64,000 nt of DNA from Dehalococcoidia bacterium (GTDB lineage: Bacteria > Chloroflexota > Dehalococcoidia > Lucifugimonadales > Australimonadaceae). Each line of letters begins with the position of its first letter. Positions within the stretch are counted from its first letter, which is position 1. The stretch covers positions 124,001 to 188,000 of the forward strand of contig JAJEFD010000017.1 of the NCBI GenBank assembly GCA_022820645.1, written 5' to 3'. Below, in pieces: positions 39,166 through 47,639 of this stretch. The translations under genes and the position numbers were made by a program. The notes below the pieces were generated by a model. The model was not told where the DNA came from and made no database searches. It saw only the letters and a program-made list of their open reading frames with translations.

Positions 39166-40566
39166 CTATCCGGGAGAAACCTCGACCGCCGTTTTGGCCG
39201 ACTTCGGGAACGGTGGCGGCAGCGTAGCGCCGATACGCTTGGCGTATTCCAGGTTCAACGTGTTGAACTTGCCGGACGAGCCGGTCGACATTCCCTCAGC
39301 CTGACGGTGTGGGTTCTTCGGAGTAGCGGTCTTCCCTTCGATAACCTCATCGTCCATGCGGTCGAACGGGATCCAGATGATGTCGTTCTTCGCGGGGTCG
39401 CGGAACACGTTCATCGGCTCGCCGCCGTCCTCCATGATCTGCATCTGCTCCAGGAGCATGCGGCGGAAGAGGATGATGCCGATGTCGGACTGTCCCAGTT
39501 TCTCCAGGTAGCGGCGTGTGCGCGGGCCCTGCGACGTCCACGCGAAGTGGTCCTGCCCGCTGTTGTTGTCGAGCTGCTCCCAGATGGGCTGTCCCCACTC
39601 ATCCACCCCGGCGATCGGCACGTGGTAGACGGGTATCTCGTCCTCCCGCTGGTTCGGGTTCTCTCCTTCGCGCGGCCAGTGAGACTGGTAGTAGACGTAG
39701 TAGGTGTGCGTGTCATCCATCGGTACGCGTATCTGAAAGTCGTGCCCCCCGGTGCCGGACTCGAGGTTAGGGAAGAGTATCGGGTGCCCGTAGCGCCAGC
39801 CGATAGACTCTTCCTTTTCTTCTCCTTCCAACCAGCGATGCTTGAGGATGCCGTGCTCGAACCTGCTGGTAGATGCAGAGATGTGCCGCATCGTACGGCC
39901 TGCCTTCCGCCAGTACGGACCGAAGTTCTCGTTCTCTTCCGGCGGACGCTTCCCGTAGATGTCGCCGCGGTGCTTCAACAGCCCGACCCGCTGGAGAGCG
40001 TACTTGGAGAAGTAGCCGTGGAGGTACTCGGCGTGGATGGGGTCCAGCGAGTTCTCCATGATCTGCAGCCAGTTGCAGGTAACGACCGTCCAGCCGATGC
40101 TTCGCACTCTCCCCTCTTCCACGAACGGGTAGTAGTGTGGGAGCAACGGAGCAGGCTGCGGGCCAAGGTATGCGAACACGAGGCCGCCAAGCGTCTCTAC
40201 CGGGTACGCCTTCAACTGCACGCGACTGGGGAATGTCGAGTCCGCAGGCTCGGCGGGCATCTCCAGGCACTGGCCAGTCTCGTCGTACAGCCAACCGTGG
40301 TAAGAGCAGCGGAGGCCCTTAGGTTCGGGGATGCCCCAAAGCATGTTGACCCTGCGATGGGCACACGAGGCGTCGATCAGACCGAAGGTGCCGCCTTCGT
40401 CCTTGTACAGCACGAGGTCTTCGCCCAGAAGTCGGATCGCTTTCGTGGGGTTCTCATTGAACTCGGAAACCCCGGCGATAGGCTGCCAGTAACGCCGCAT
40501 CAGTTCGCCCATGGGAGTGCCAGGGCCCACCAGTGTCAACCGATCGTTCTGCTCTACGGTCAGCAT
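39166..40566 (-). CDS. Rieske non-heme iron oxygenase, large subunit (phthalate dioxygenase-like)
   Basis: 466 residues. The Rieske [2Fe-2S] ligands are Cys68-x-His70 (SCAHRRVN) and Cys87-x2-His90 (RCSYHGW). The mononuclear iron site is NSLDPIHAEYLHG with Asp175, His178 and His183. The long C-terminal domain and overall pattern (GPGTPMGELMRRYWQPIAG) are of the phthalate 4,5-dioxygenase type, which uses a separate reductase. No reductase gene is found nearby, so it must borrow one encoded elsewhere. It likely hydroxylates an aromatic or demethylates a methoxy compound. Confidence 0.92.
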   Translation of the reverse strand: MLTVEQNDRLTLVGPGTPMGELMRRYWQPIAGVSEFNENPTKAIRLLGEDLVLYKDEGGTFGLIDASCAHRRVNMLWGIPEPKGLRCSYHGWLYDETGQCLEMPAEPADSTFPSRVQLKAYPVETLGGLVFAYLGPQPAPLLPHYYPFVEEGRVRSIGWTVVTCNWLQIMENSLDPIHAEYLHGYFSKYALQRVGLLKHRGDIYGKRPPEENENFGPYWRKAGRTMRHISASTSRFEHGILKHRWLEGEEKEESIGWRYGHPILFPNLESGTGGHDFQIRVPMDDTHTYYVYYQSHWPREGENPNQREDEIPVYHVPIAGVDEWGQPIWEQLDNNSGQDHFAWTSQGPRTRRYLEKLGQSDIGIILFRRMLLEQMQIMEDGGEPMNVFRDPAKNDIIWIPFDRMDDEVIEGKTATPKNPHRQAEGMSTGSSGKFNTLNLEYAKRIGATLPPPFPKSAKTAVEVSPG

Positions 40567-40655
40567 CGTTCACCTCCCTGAGTACCCAGACCGTTCTTCC
40601 TGCCAACGGGTGAAGATTGCATCATCCGCGCCCTGCCGTCAATCGCGTCTGGCGC

Positions 40656-41051
40656 CTAGGCGCCGAGGATGGGAGAGCCGTGATGGTGCACCATCAGCCA
40701 CCGCCCATGCCGGCTGCGAAAGACGTTCGTCGCCTCGACGTGCGCGTCCATCACTCGCCCTCCGGCCACAGACGTCAGGTTCTCGGTGCACGTGACCCAT
40801 GCAACCCCGCCCTCGACCGTTGCCTGCGCGCCGGTGATCGTGAACGTCATCATCGCCGCGCCATCGAATATCCGCTCCCAGCTCTCCATGACCTCGGCCC
40901 AGCCATCGAGCGCGGTCCATCCGGGGTGGACGCACGTCACTACGTCCTCGCGCGACCAGACCTCCTCCATCCGGCGGATGTCCAGCGTACCGAAAGCATC
41001 GTAGAACGCCTTGTTGGCGGCGAGAACCGCCGCTTCGTCCGCGTCGCTCAT
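40656..41051 (-). CDS. NTF2-like/SnoaL-type small protein
   Basis: 131 residues of the nuclear-transport-factor-2 fold: LAANKAFYDAFGTLDIRRMEEVWS, CVHPGWTALDGWAEVMESW, and ATNVFRSRHGRWLMVHHHGSPI. A frame extends far upstream but the family starts at MSDADEA. Such cone-shaped proteins are isomerases, dehydratases or binding proteins. It lies 89 bases upstream of the Rieske oxygenase gene in the same direction and may be part of the same pathway. No clear ribosome binding site. Confidence 0.82.
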   Translation of the reverse strand: MSDADEAAVLAANKAFYDAFGTLDIRRMEEVWSREDVVTCVHPGWTALDGWAEVMESWERIFDGAAMMTFTITGAQATVEGGVAWVTCTENLTSVAGGRVMDAHVEATNVFRSRHGRWLMVHHHGSPILGA

Positions 41052-41123
41052 CGCGTAAACTCTACCACGACCGCCCCGCACCCGACGCGGATGTATCATC
41101 CACTCGCGCTGAGAGGAGACGCC

Positions 41124-41915
41124 ATGCCCAGTTTCGATCTGACAGACCGTGTGGCCATCGTCACGGGAGGCTCGCAGGGATTCGGCAAGGCCATCTCGCT
41201 TGCGCTTGCACGCCAGGGCGCGAACGTCGTCGTGGCGGCGCGCGAGCCGGAGCAGGTGACCGTCGGCAGGGAACGGCCTCACGCCCCGGTGCATCCCGTC
41301 GTTGACGAGATACGCGCTATCGGCAGCCGCACGCTCGGTGTCACCGCGGACGTCCGCAACCAGGACGAAGTGGACAGCCTCGTTGCGCAGACGATGGCTG
41401 AGTTCGGACGCATCGATGCGCTCGTCAATGTCGTCGGCGGCAGTTGGGGCGAGACGTTCCGCTCTGGGCCGCTCATGGAACTGGAGCCACACGATTTCAT
41501 CGAGTGCTACCGCGTGAACGTGCTCACGGCGTTCATGTGCTCCAAGGCGGTGCAGCCCATCATGAAGACGCAGGGCAAGGGCGCGATCGTCAACATCGCG
41601 TCTGGCGCAGGCGTCAACCCCGGCACAGGTCAGGCCGCGTATGGCGCTGCCAAGGCGGGCGTCATCAACATGTCCAAGTCCATGGCGTACGAGTGGGCGC
41701 CCGAGATCCGTGTTAACGCCATCGCCCTCGGAGGCATCGAGACTCCCCACCGCCCGATGTGGCACGAGAGCGTCCGCTCCACAACCACGAACCGCAGCGC
41801 CATGGGCAGGCTCGGCACGCCGGACGAGCACGCGGGCACGGTCCTCTGGCTCGTCTCTGACGCCGCGGGCTACATCACTGGCACAGCCATCGAAGCAGAC
41901 GGGGGCAGGCGCTAG
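41124..41915 (+). CDS. short-chain dehydrogenase/reductase
   Basis: 263 residues. TGGSQGFGKA binds the cofactor, NVVGGSWGETF replaces the NNAG motif, the catalytic Ser is in NIASGAGVNP, and YGAAK supplies Tyr and Lys; YITGTAIEADGG ends the fold. After the second strand (VVVAAREPEQ) there is an uncommon 15-residue stretch with RPHAPVHP before the next helix. GAGAGGAGACGCC precedes the ATG. It is divergent from the NTF2-like gene and heads the plus-strand run that includes the four tandem hydrolases. Confidence 0.9.
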   Translation: MPSFDLTDRVAIVTGGSQGFGKAISLALARQGANVVVAAREPEQVTVGRERPHAPVHPVVDEIRAIGSRTLGVTADVRNQDEVDSLVAQTMAEFGRIDALVNVVGGSWGETFRSGPLMELEPHDFIECYRVNVLTAFMCSKAVQPIMKTQGKGAIVNIASGAGVNPGTGQAAYGAAKAGVINMSKSMAYEWAPEIRVNAIALGGIETPHRPMWHESVRSTTTNRSAMGRLGTPDEHAGTVLWLVSDAAGYITGTAIEADGGRR

Positions 41916-41940
41916 GCCGGCACACACAAAGGAGTAAGCC

Positions 41941-42762
41941 ATGCCATACGAAGACCGGTTCGTGGACAACAACGGCGTCCGTATCCACTACGAGGTGGAA
42001 GAGGGACCTGCCGAAGCGCCTGTCATCATCTTCGTGCACGGCATGGGCGGCAGCACGAAGGGCTGGCGGATGCATGGCTACCCGGAGAAGCTGCGCGACG
42101 AGTACAGAGTCGTACTCATGGACTCGCGCGGATTCGGCCAGAGCGACAAACTGAAGGAGCCCGCCGACTATGGGCGCCCGCAGAAGGTCTCCGACGTGGT
42201 CGCGGTACTGGACGACCTCGGCGTCGACAAGGCGTACTACTGGGGCTACTCCATGGGCGCGAGCATCGGCTGGGCGGTCGGCATGCTGGCGCCTGAACAT
42301 TTCCACGGCCTCATCCTTGGTGCGTATCCCGTGCTCTCACCGGAGGTGCCGGAGATCGACCGCGTGCGATGGGAGGCACGCGCCAAGCTGATGCGCCTCG
42401 GCATGGATGTCTACATCGCCGCGATGGAGATGGACCAGGGCCCCTTGGCAGAGGATAACAAGGCTCGGCTGATGGCGAACGACAAGGACGCCTATGCCGC
42501 TCAACAGATAGCGAACCTCTACTGGGGCGCGCCCGACGAGGACATCCGCAACATGACCCTGCCCGCTCTCGTCTATTCCGGCACCGAGGACGAATACCCG
42601 ATGCCGCGCAACCACGCGCTCACCAAGCGCTCGGCCTCCCTTGCGCCCAACGCGAAGTTCCTGCCGCTGGACGGGCACACGCACGCGTCCGCGATGGCCT
42701 CGCCCGATGTGGTGATTCCCCATGTCCGTGAGTTCATCGCGATGGTCGAAGACTCCCGCTAG
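41941..42762 (+). CDS. alpha/beta hydrolase, tandem copy 1 of 4
   Basis: 273 residues. IIFVHGMGGSTKGW is the oxyanion loop, GYSMGASIGWA the nucleophile elbow (Ser), YSGTEDEYPM holds the acid and LDGHTHASA the catalytic His. The LDSRGFGQSDK segment is typical of the epoxide-hydrolase/carboxylesterase branch, but the nucleophile Ser points to an esterase, lactonase or C-C hydrolase. AAGGAGTAAGCC precedes the ATG. It is closest to copy 2; both share EEGP near residue 22 and the YSGTED(E/D)YPMPRNH segment. Confidence 0.88.
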   Translation: MPYEDRFVDNNGVRIHYEVEEGPAEAPVIIFVHGMGGSTKGWRMHGYPEKLRDEYRVVLMDSRGFGQSDKLKEPADYGRPQKVSDVVAVLDDLGVDKAYYWGYSMGASIGWAVGMLAPEHFHGLILGAYPVLSPEVPEIDRVRWEARAKLMRLGMDVYIAAMEMDQGPLAEDNKARLMANDKDAYAAQQIANLYWGAPDEDIRNMTLPALVYSGTEDEYPMPRNHALTKRSASLAPNAKFLPLDGHTHASAMASPDVVIPHVREFIAMVEDSR

Positions 42763-42785
42763 CACACTGGAGACAGGAGCAACAG

Positions 42786-43607
42786 ATGCCATACCAGGAC
42801 TGTTTCGTCGACAACAACGGGGTCCGCATCCATTACGAGGTAGAGGAGGGACCTGTGGAAGAGCCCGTCATCGTCTTCGTGCACGGCATGGGCATGAGCA
42901 CGAAGGACTGGCGGGACGCCGGCTACCCGGAGAAGCTCTGCAACGAGTTCAAGGTCGTCCTGGTGGACTCGCGCGGCTTCGGACAGAGCGACAAGCCAAA
43001 GGACCCCGCTGACTACGGACGCGCCCGGAAGGTGTCCGACATCACTGCCGTGCTGGACGACATCGGCGTGGACAAGGCCTACTACTGGGGCTTCTCCATG
43101 GGCGCCAGCATCGGCTGGGCGGTAGGGATGCTCGCGCCTGAACGCTTCCACGGCCTGGTTCTCGGAGCATATCCCGTGATCTCGCCGGACGTACCGGAGA
43201 TCGACCGTGTGCGTTGGGAGGCCCGCGCGAAGCTCATGCGCCTCGGCATGGACGTCTACGTCGCCGCGATGGAGATGGACCAGGGCCCCTTGCCGGAGGA
43301 CAGCCGAAACCGGCTGCTGTCGAACGACAAGGATGCCTACGCCGCCCAGCAGCTTGCCAACCTGGAATGGGGCGCGCCGGACGAGGACATCGTCAACATG
43401 ACACTCCCCGCTCTCGTGTACTCCGGCACCGAGGACGACTACCCTATGCCCCGCAACCACACGCTTACCAGGCGCTCAGCTTCGCTTGCGCCCAATGCCC
43501 GGTTCCTGCCGCTGGACGGGCACACCCACATGTCCGCGTTCCTGGCGGCGGACCTCATGATTCCGCACGTGCGCGAGTTCGTCGCTATGGTGGAGGACAC
43601 ACGCTAG
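42786..43607 (+). CDS. alpha/beta hydrolase, tandem copy 2 of 4
   Basis: 273 residues, same length as copy 1 and nearly collinear with it. VFVHGMGMSTKDW, GFSMGASIGWA (note Phe instead of Tyr in the elbow), YSGTEDDYPMPRNH and LDGHTHMSAF are the active-site segments. ACAGGAGCAACAG lies before the ATG. Together with copy 1 it forms the first pair of the row. No signal peptide. Confidence 0.88.
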   Translation: MPYQDCFVDNNGVRIHYEVEEGPVEEPVIVFVHGMGMSTKDWRDAGYPEKLCNEFKVVLVDSRGFGQSDKPKDPADYGRARKVSDITAVLDDIGVDKAYYWGFSMGASIGWAVGMLAPERFHGLVLGAYPVISPDVPEIDRVRWEARAKLMRLGMDVYVAAMEMDQGPLPEDSRNRLLSNDKDAYAAQQLANLEWGAPDEDIVNMTLPALVYSGTEDDYPMPRNHTLTRRSASLAPNARFLPLDGHTHMSAFLAADLMIPHVREFVAMVEDTR

Positions 43608-43635
43608 AGGACCGGGGACAGGGGAGCGCAAGACC

Positions 43636-44448
43636 ATGGCATTCGAAGACCGCTTCATCGACAACAGCGGCGTCCGCATCCACTACGAGGTGAACGACGA
43701 CGCCCCGGCTGATGCGCCTCCACTCGTCCTCATGCACGGCATGGGCATGAGCACGAAGGACTGGCACAGCGCAGGCTACACGTCTGCCCTCTCCGCGGGG
43801 TTCCGGCTCATCCTCATCGACTCCCGCGGCTTCGGCCAGAGCGACAAGCTCACCGACCCCGCCGACTACGGACGACCGCAGAAGGTGTCCGACGTGATCG
43901 CCGTGTTAGACGACCTCGGCATCGAGAAGACGTTCTACTGGGGCTACTCCATGGGCGCAAGCATCGGCTGGGCGCTCGGCATACTGGCGCCCGAACGCTT
44001 CCATGCCCTCGTACTCGGCTCCTACCCCGTCATCCCCCTGCCCGTCCCCGACTTCGACCGCGCCAGATGGGAGGCCCGCGCGAAGATCATGAGGCTCGGC
44101 ATGGACGTCTACGTCACTGCGATGGAGATGGACGCCGGGCCGCTCCCCGACTATGACCGCGAGCGCCTGCTGGCGAACGACAAGGACGCCTACGCCGCTC
44201 AGCAACTCGCGAACCTCGACTGGGGCGCGCCGGACGAGGACATCGTGAACATGACGCTCCCCACGTTCGTCTACGCCGGCACGAAGGACAGGCGCAACCA
44301 CGAACCCGCCAAACGGTGCGCGTCGCTCGCCCCCAACGCGTCGTTCCTTTCGCTGCCCGACCACACGCACATGGAAGCGTTCCTGGCAGCGGACACGATG
44401 ATTCCACACATCCGGAAATTCATCGCGGGCGTCCAGCACGCACCTTAG
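43636..44448 (+). CDS. alpha/beta hydrolase, tandem copy 3 of 4
   Basis: 270 residues. PLVLMHGMGMSTKDW, GYSMGASIGWA, YAGTKDRRNHEPAKR and PDHTHMEAF are the active-site segments. It differs from copies 1 and 2 by a charged N-terminal segment (VNDDAPADAPP), and a shortened acid loop. Its lid is very like that of copy 4. GGGAGCGCAAGACC precedes the ATG. Confidence 0.88.
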   Translation: MAFEDRFIDNSGVRIHYEVNDDAPADAPPLVLMHGMGMSTKDWHSAGYTSALSAGFRLILIDSRGFGQSDKLTDPADYGRPQKVSDVIAVLDDLGIEKTFYWGYSMGASIGWALGILAPERFHALVLGSYPVIPLPVPDFDRARWEARAKIMRLGMDVYVTAMEMDAGPLPDYDRERLLANDKDAYAAQQLANLDWGAPDEDIVNMTLPTFVYAGTKDRRNHEPAKRCASLAPNASFLSLPDHTHMEAFLAADTMIPHIRKFIAGVQHAP

Positions 44449-44475
44449 GGAAACCCGGAAGCAAGGAGCAGCATC

Positions 44476-45288
44476 ATGTCGTTCGAAGACGGCTTCATCG
44501 ACAACAACGGCGTCCGCATCCACTACGAGGTGAGCGACGACGCGCCCGGTGACGCCCCTCCGCTCGTGCTCATGCACGGCATGGGCGGCAGCACGAGGAA
44601 CTGGCACGACGCGGGCTACACGGACGCACTTTCCGGAGAGTTCCGGCTGATCCTCATCGACTCCCGCGGCTTCGGCCAGAGCGACAAGCTCACCGACCCC
44701 GCCGACTACGGGCGGCAACAGAAGGTCTCCGACGTTACCGCCGTGCTGGACGACATCGGCATCGAGAAGACGTTCTACTGGGGCTACTCCATGGGCGCAA
44801 GCATCGGATGGGCGCTCGGCATGCTGGCGCCGCACCGTTTCCACGCCCTCGTGCTTGGCTCCTACCCGGTGATCCCCTTGCCTGTCCCTGAGTTCGACCG
44901 CGCCCGCTGGCAGGCCCGGGCCAAGATCATGCGACTCGGCATGGACGTGTACGTCACCGCGCTGGAGATGGACGGGGGAGCGCTCTCCGAACGTCAGAAA
45001 GAGCGACTGCTGGCAAACAACAAAGACGCTTATGCTGCGCAGCAACTCGCGAACCTGGACTGGGGTGCTCCGGACGAGGACATCGTCAACATGACGCTGC
45101 CCACGTTCGTATACGCAGGCACGAAGGACATCCGCAATCACGAGCCGGCCAAGCGGTGCGCGTCGCTCGCCCCCAACGCGTCGTTCCTCTCGCTGCCCGA
45201 CCACACGCACGCGCAGGCGTTCCAAGTGGCGGACACGATGATTCCGCACGTGCGGGAGTTCATCGCAGGGGTCAGGGCAGCACGGTAG
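44476..45288 (+). CDS. alpha/beta hydrolase, tandem copy 4 of 4
   Basis: 270 residues, collinear with copy 3: VSDDAPGDAPP, VLMHGMGGSTRNW, GYSMGASIGWA, YAGTKDIRNHEPAKR and PDHTHAQAF. Ser, Asp and His of the triad are all kept, so none of the four copies looks dead. AAGGAGCAGCATC lies before the ATG. It is the last of the row; the amidohydrolase gene follows after 72 bases with its own putative -10. Confidence 0.88.
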   Translation: MSFEDGFIDNNGVRIHYEVSDDAPGDAPPLVLMHGMGGSTRNWHDAGYTDALSGEFRLILIDSRGFGQSDKLTDPADYGRQQKVSDVTAVLDDIGIEKTFYWGYSMGASIGWALGMLAPHRFHALVLGSYPVIPLPVPEFDRARWQARAKIMRLGMDVYVTALEMDGGALSERQKERLLANNKDAYAAQQLANLDWGAPDEDIVNMTLPTFVYAGTKDIRNHEPAKRCASLAPNASFLSLPDHTHAQAFQVADTMIPHVREFIAGVRAAR

Positions 45289-45360
45289 GCCACTACCCGT
45301 CCTCTCTTGCGGCAGACGCTATACTTGGGACTCGAGGTCACGAAGAACGGAGGAGACACC

Positions 45361-46557
45361 ATGAAAGACGGCATGCGGTTCGTTGATTGCGACATGCACG
45401 TGATGGAACCGGCGGACATCTTCGACCGATACCTTGACCCGAAGTTCAAGGACCGCGTCATCAGCGCTCCGGGACGCGCCGGCGGATCCAACATGGTGAT
45501 CGACGGCCTCTCCCGCTCCGGCGACGACGACCTGCAGCAGTACCGGAAGCGCAACAGGAACGTCTCCGCGAACCAGCGCCAGCCGCTCTCCGGATCGCGC
45601 TCCGCTCCCTACCTGGGCTTCGCCATCGAGCGCAACTACGACCCGGTCGCTCAGGTGATGGGGATGGAGATGGAGGGCGTGGACATCGCCGTCCTCTTCC
45701 CCACCATGGGACTGGGGCTCATCGCGCGGAACGGCATGGACCCGCTCCTCTCCAACGCGCTCTGCCAGGCATACAACAACTGGATATACGACTTCTGCCA
45801 GTACAGCCCTGACCGGCTGAAGTTCGCGGCGATGCTGCCGTTCCACGACGTAACGCTCGCCTGCCGGGAGCTGCGCCGCTGCGTGACCGAGCTCGGCGCG
45901 GTCGGCTCCTTCATGCGGCCCAACCTCGTCAACGGGCGCTTCTGGCACTCCAACTACTGGGAACCGATCTACAGCCTGCACGAGGAGCTCGACGTGACGT
46001 GGGGATTCCACGAGGGCACTGGCGCGTGGTACTCCAACATGAACACGCTCTACGGCGAGAACCGCTTCTACCGGCACGTCGCGAGTCACTGGATAGAGAT
46101 GCAGCAGGCCTTGGTAGCCATGATTATCGGTGGCATCTTCGAGTTCCACCCCAACCTGCGCGTCGGCTTCCTGGAGGCGCAGAACTCGTGGGCACCGGGT
46201 CTCTTGAGCCGCATCGAGTGGGACTACCCGCAGTACCTCGAGACCCACGCTCCCTACCTCTCGCTGACGCCGAAGGAGTACTTCCGGCGCAACTGCTGGG
46301 CTGCCGTCGAGGGCAGTGAGCCTGAGATCGAGGCGACGGCGTCGCTCATCGGCGCGGATCGGATGTGCATCTCGACCGATTACCCGCACTTCGACTCCAA
46401 CTTCCCGAACGTGTCGAACAACCTCGTTCAGGGTGTATCGCGCGAGACGGCAGCGGCCATCCTCTACGGCGGTGCAACGCTCTACAACTTCAGTGAGGCG
46501 GATTTCGCGAAGGCGGACGAAGCCCGGCAGGTTCAGGAAGCCGCGATAGCCCGTTAG
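45361..46557 (+). CDS. amidohydrolase-2 family protein
   Basis: 398 residues. FVDCDMHVMEPADIF has the D-x-H-x-x-E form of the metal-binding start; ISTDYPHFDS near residue 340 holds the C-terminal metal Asp. It belongs to the large PF04909 branch with decarboxylases such as gamma-resorcylate decarboxylase. ACGGAGGAGACACC precedes the ATG and TATACT (45320-45325) is a candidate -10. Location behind four hydrolases suggests a role in the same catabolic pathway. Confidence 0.85.
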   Translation: MKDGMRFVDCDMHVMEPADIFDRYLDPKFKDRVISAPGRAGGSNMVIDGLSRSGDDDLQQYRKRNRNVSANQRQPLSGSRSAPYLGFAIERNYDPVAQVMGMEMEGVDIAVLFPTMGLGLIARNGMDPLLSNALCQAYNNWIYDFCQYSPDRLKFAAMLPFHDVTLACRELRRCVTELGAVGSFMRPNLVNGRFWHSNYWEPIYSLHEELDVTWGFHEGTGAWYSNMNTLYGENRFYRHVASHWIEMQQALVAMIIGGIFEFHPNLRVGFLEAQNSWAPGLLSRIEWDYPQYLETHAPYLSLTPKEYFRRNCWAAVEGSEPEIEATASLIGADRMCISTDYPHFDSNFPNVSNNLVQGVSRETAAAILYGGATLYNFSEADFAKADEARQVQEAAIAR

Positions 46558-46573
46558 GGACGGGGTCTCGCGC

Positions 46574-47425
46574 CTAAAGCAACCTCAACTCGTCGGCGAA
46601 GCCGAGGATGGCGGCGACGGTCGCCTCCGGCTGCTGCTCCTGCACGTAGTGCGCGCTGCCCTCGACCGGCCAGCCGCGAACGTCGTCCGCAACCTCGCGC
46701 CACGCCCCGAGCACGTCTGCGTTCGCCGACGGCCCGGAGCCGCCCCATATCGACAGCATCGGCACCGTGATCCTGCGTCCCGCGGCGACCTCCGCACGCC
46801 AGTAGTCCGGGTCCTCTTCCAAGGCGAGACGGTAGTCCCAGATGACCGCGTCCGCGGTGCCGGGCCGGGAGAACATCTCCACGTAGAAGGCGCGTTCCTC
46901 CGGCGAGAGGTGCGGGTTGCGGTCGAGGAAGAGGCCGAAGAACAGCTCCGGTATCGCATTCACGATCGGTTCCGCCACGTTGCGCTGGCGGAAGAAATCG
47001 AAATACCACTGCCGCCCGCTCGGGTCGCGGCGCTCCGCGCCGACGCCCTGCGGCCCCGAGTCGACCTGCACCATGCCGGCGACACGCTCCGGCAGGTCGG
47101 CGGCGATGCGCCTTGCAGTCGGCGCGCCCTTGTCGTGCCCCACGACGACGAAACGTTCGTGGCGGAGGTGGTCCATCAGCGCCACCGCGTCCGCCGCCAT
47201 CGCCGCGAGTCCGTAGGCGGCAGGGTCGGCGATGCGTTCGGAATCGCCATAGCCCCGGCGGTCCGGTGCAACGACAGTGAACCGCTCCGACAGCCCAGGC
47301 GTTATCTGCTTCCAGGTACGTCGCGTGCGCGGGAAGCCATGAAGAAGCAGCAGCGGGAAGCCGCTCCCGGACGTCTCGTACGCCGTGCGTACGCCGTTGA
47401 CCGTGGCGAACTGCGCCTCGCCCAT
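46574..47425 (-). CDS. alpha/beta hydrolase with Asp nucleophile (haloacetate dehalogenase/epoxide hydrolase-like)
   Basis: 283 residues from ATG at 47425. LLLHGFPRTRRTWKQI is the HGFP oxyanion loop, APDRRGYGDSE, and the elbow is VVGHDKGAP with Asp as nucleophile; the C-terminal SAHYVQEQQPE gives the His. This is the fluoroacetate dehalogenase/soluble epoxide hydrolase arrangement. Arg residues at the lid (RRDPSGRQWYFDFF) resemble those of haloacetate dehalogenase, so dehalogenation is possible. The tiny membrane-protein gene ends 7 bases upstream in the same direction, suggesting an operon. Confidence 0.86.
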   Translation of the reverse strand: MGEAQFATVNGVRTAYETSGSGFPLLLLHGFPRTRRTWKQITPGLSERFTVVAPDRRGYGDSERIADPAAYGLAAMAADAVALMDHLRHERFVVVGHDKGAPTARRIAADLPERVAGMVQVDSGPQGVGAERRDPSGRQWYFDFFRQRNVAEPIVNAIPELFFGLFLDRNPHLSPEERAFYVEMFSRPGTADAVIWDYRLALEEDPDYWRAEVAAGRRITVPMLSIWGGSGPSANADVLGAWREVADDVRGWPVEGSAHYVQEQQPEATVAAILGFADELRLL

Positions 47426-47432
47426 GGGATGC

Positions 47433-47558
47433 CTACGGCCAGACGAAGCTGAGGATGATGAGTAGCGCACCGAAGCCGATGGCGCCCCCCGCAGTCACGG
47501 GCCAGATGATGTAACCGATGTCTTCAGCGTTGCCGAACGGCCAGATCAGGTCTTTCAC
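47433..47558 (-). CDS. 41-residue membrane protein
   Basis: GTG start with AAGGAG seven bases upstream. The peptide begins MKDLIWPFGNAED, continues with IGYIIWPVTAGGAIGFGALL (hydrophobic, about residues 14-33) and ends IILSFVWP. It is a single-pass membrane protein with many Trp and Pro. The gene lies 7 bases before the dehalogenase-like hydrolase gene. Not recognised; small size explains why it is easily missed. Confidence 0.6.
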   Translation of the reverse strand: MKDLIWPFGNAEDIGYIIWPVTAGGAIGFGALLIILSFVWP

Positions 47559-47639
47559 GAATCGACTCCTTCGTGGGACTACCGCCATCATAGTCGGCCT
47601 CGCAGCGCCGCTGTCAACGCGGACGTGCATAGCCGAACG

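Noticed and set aside
40656..41972. 438-codon minus-strand frame as a long NTF2-like fusion
   Set aside because: The part upstream of 41051 lies opposite the SDR gene and has shadow composition; only the last 131 codons match the NTF2-like fold.
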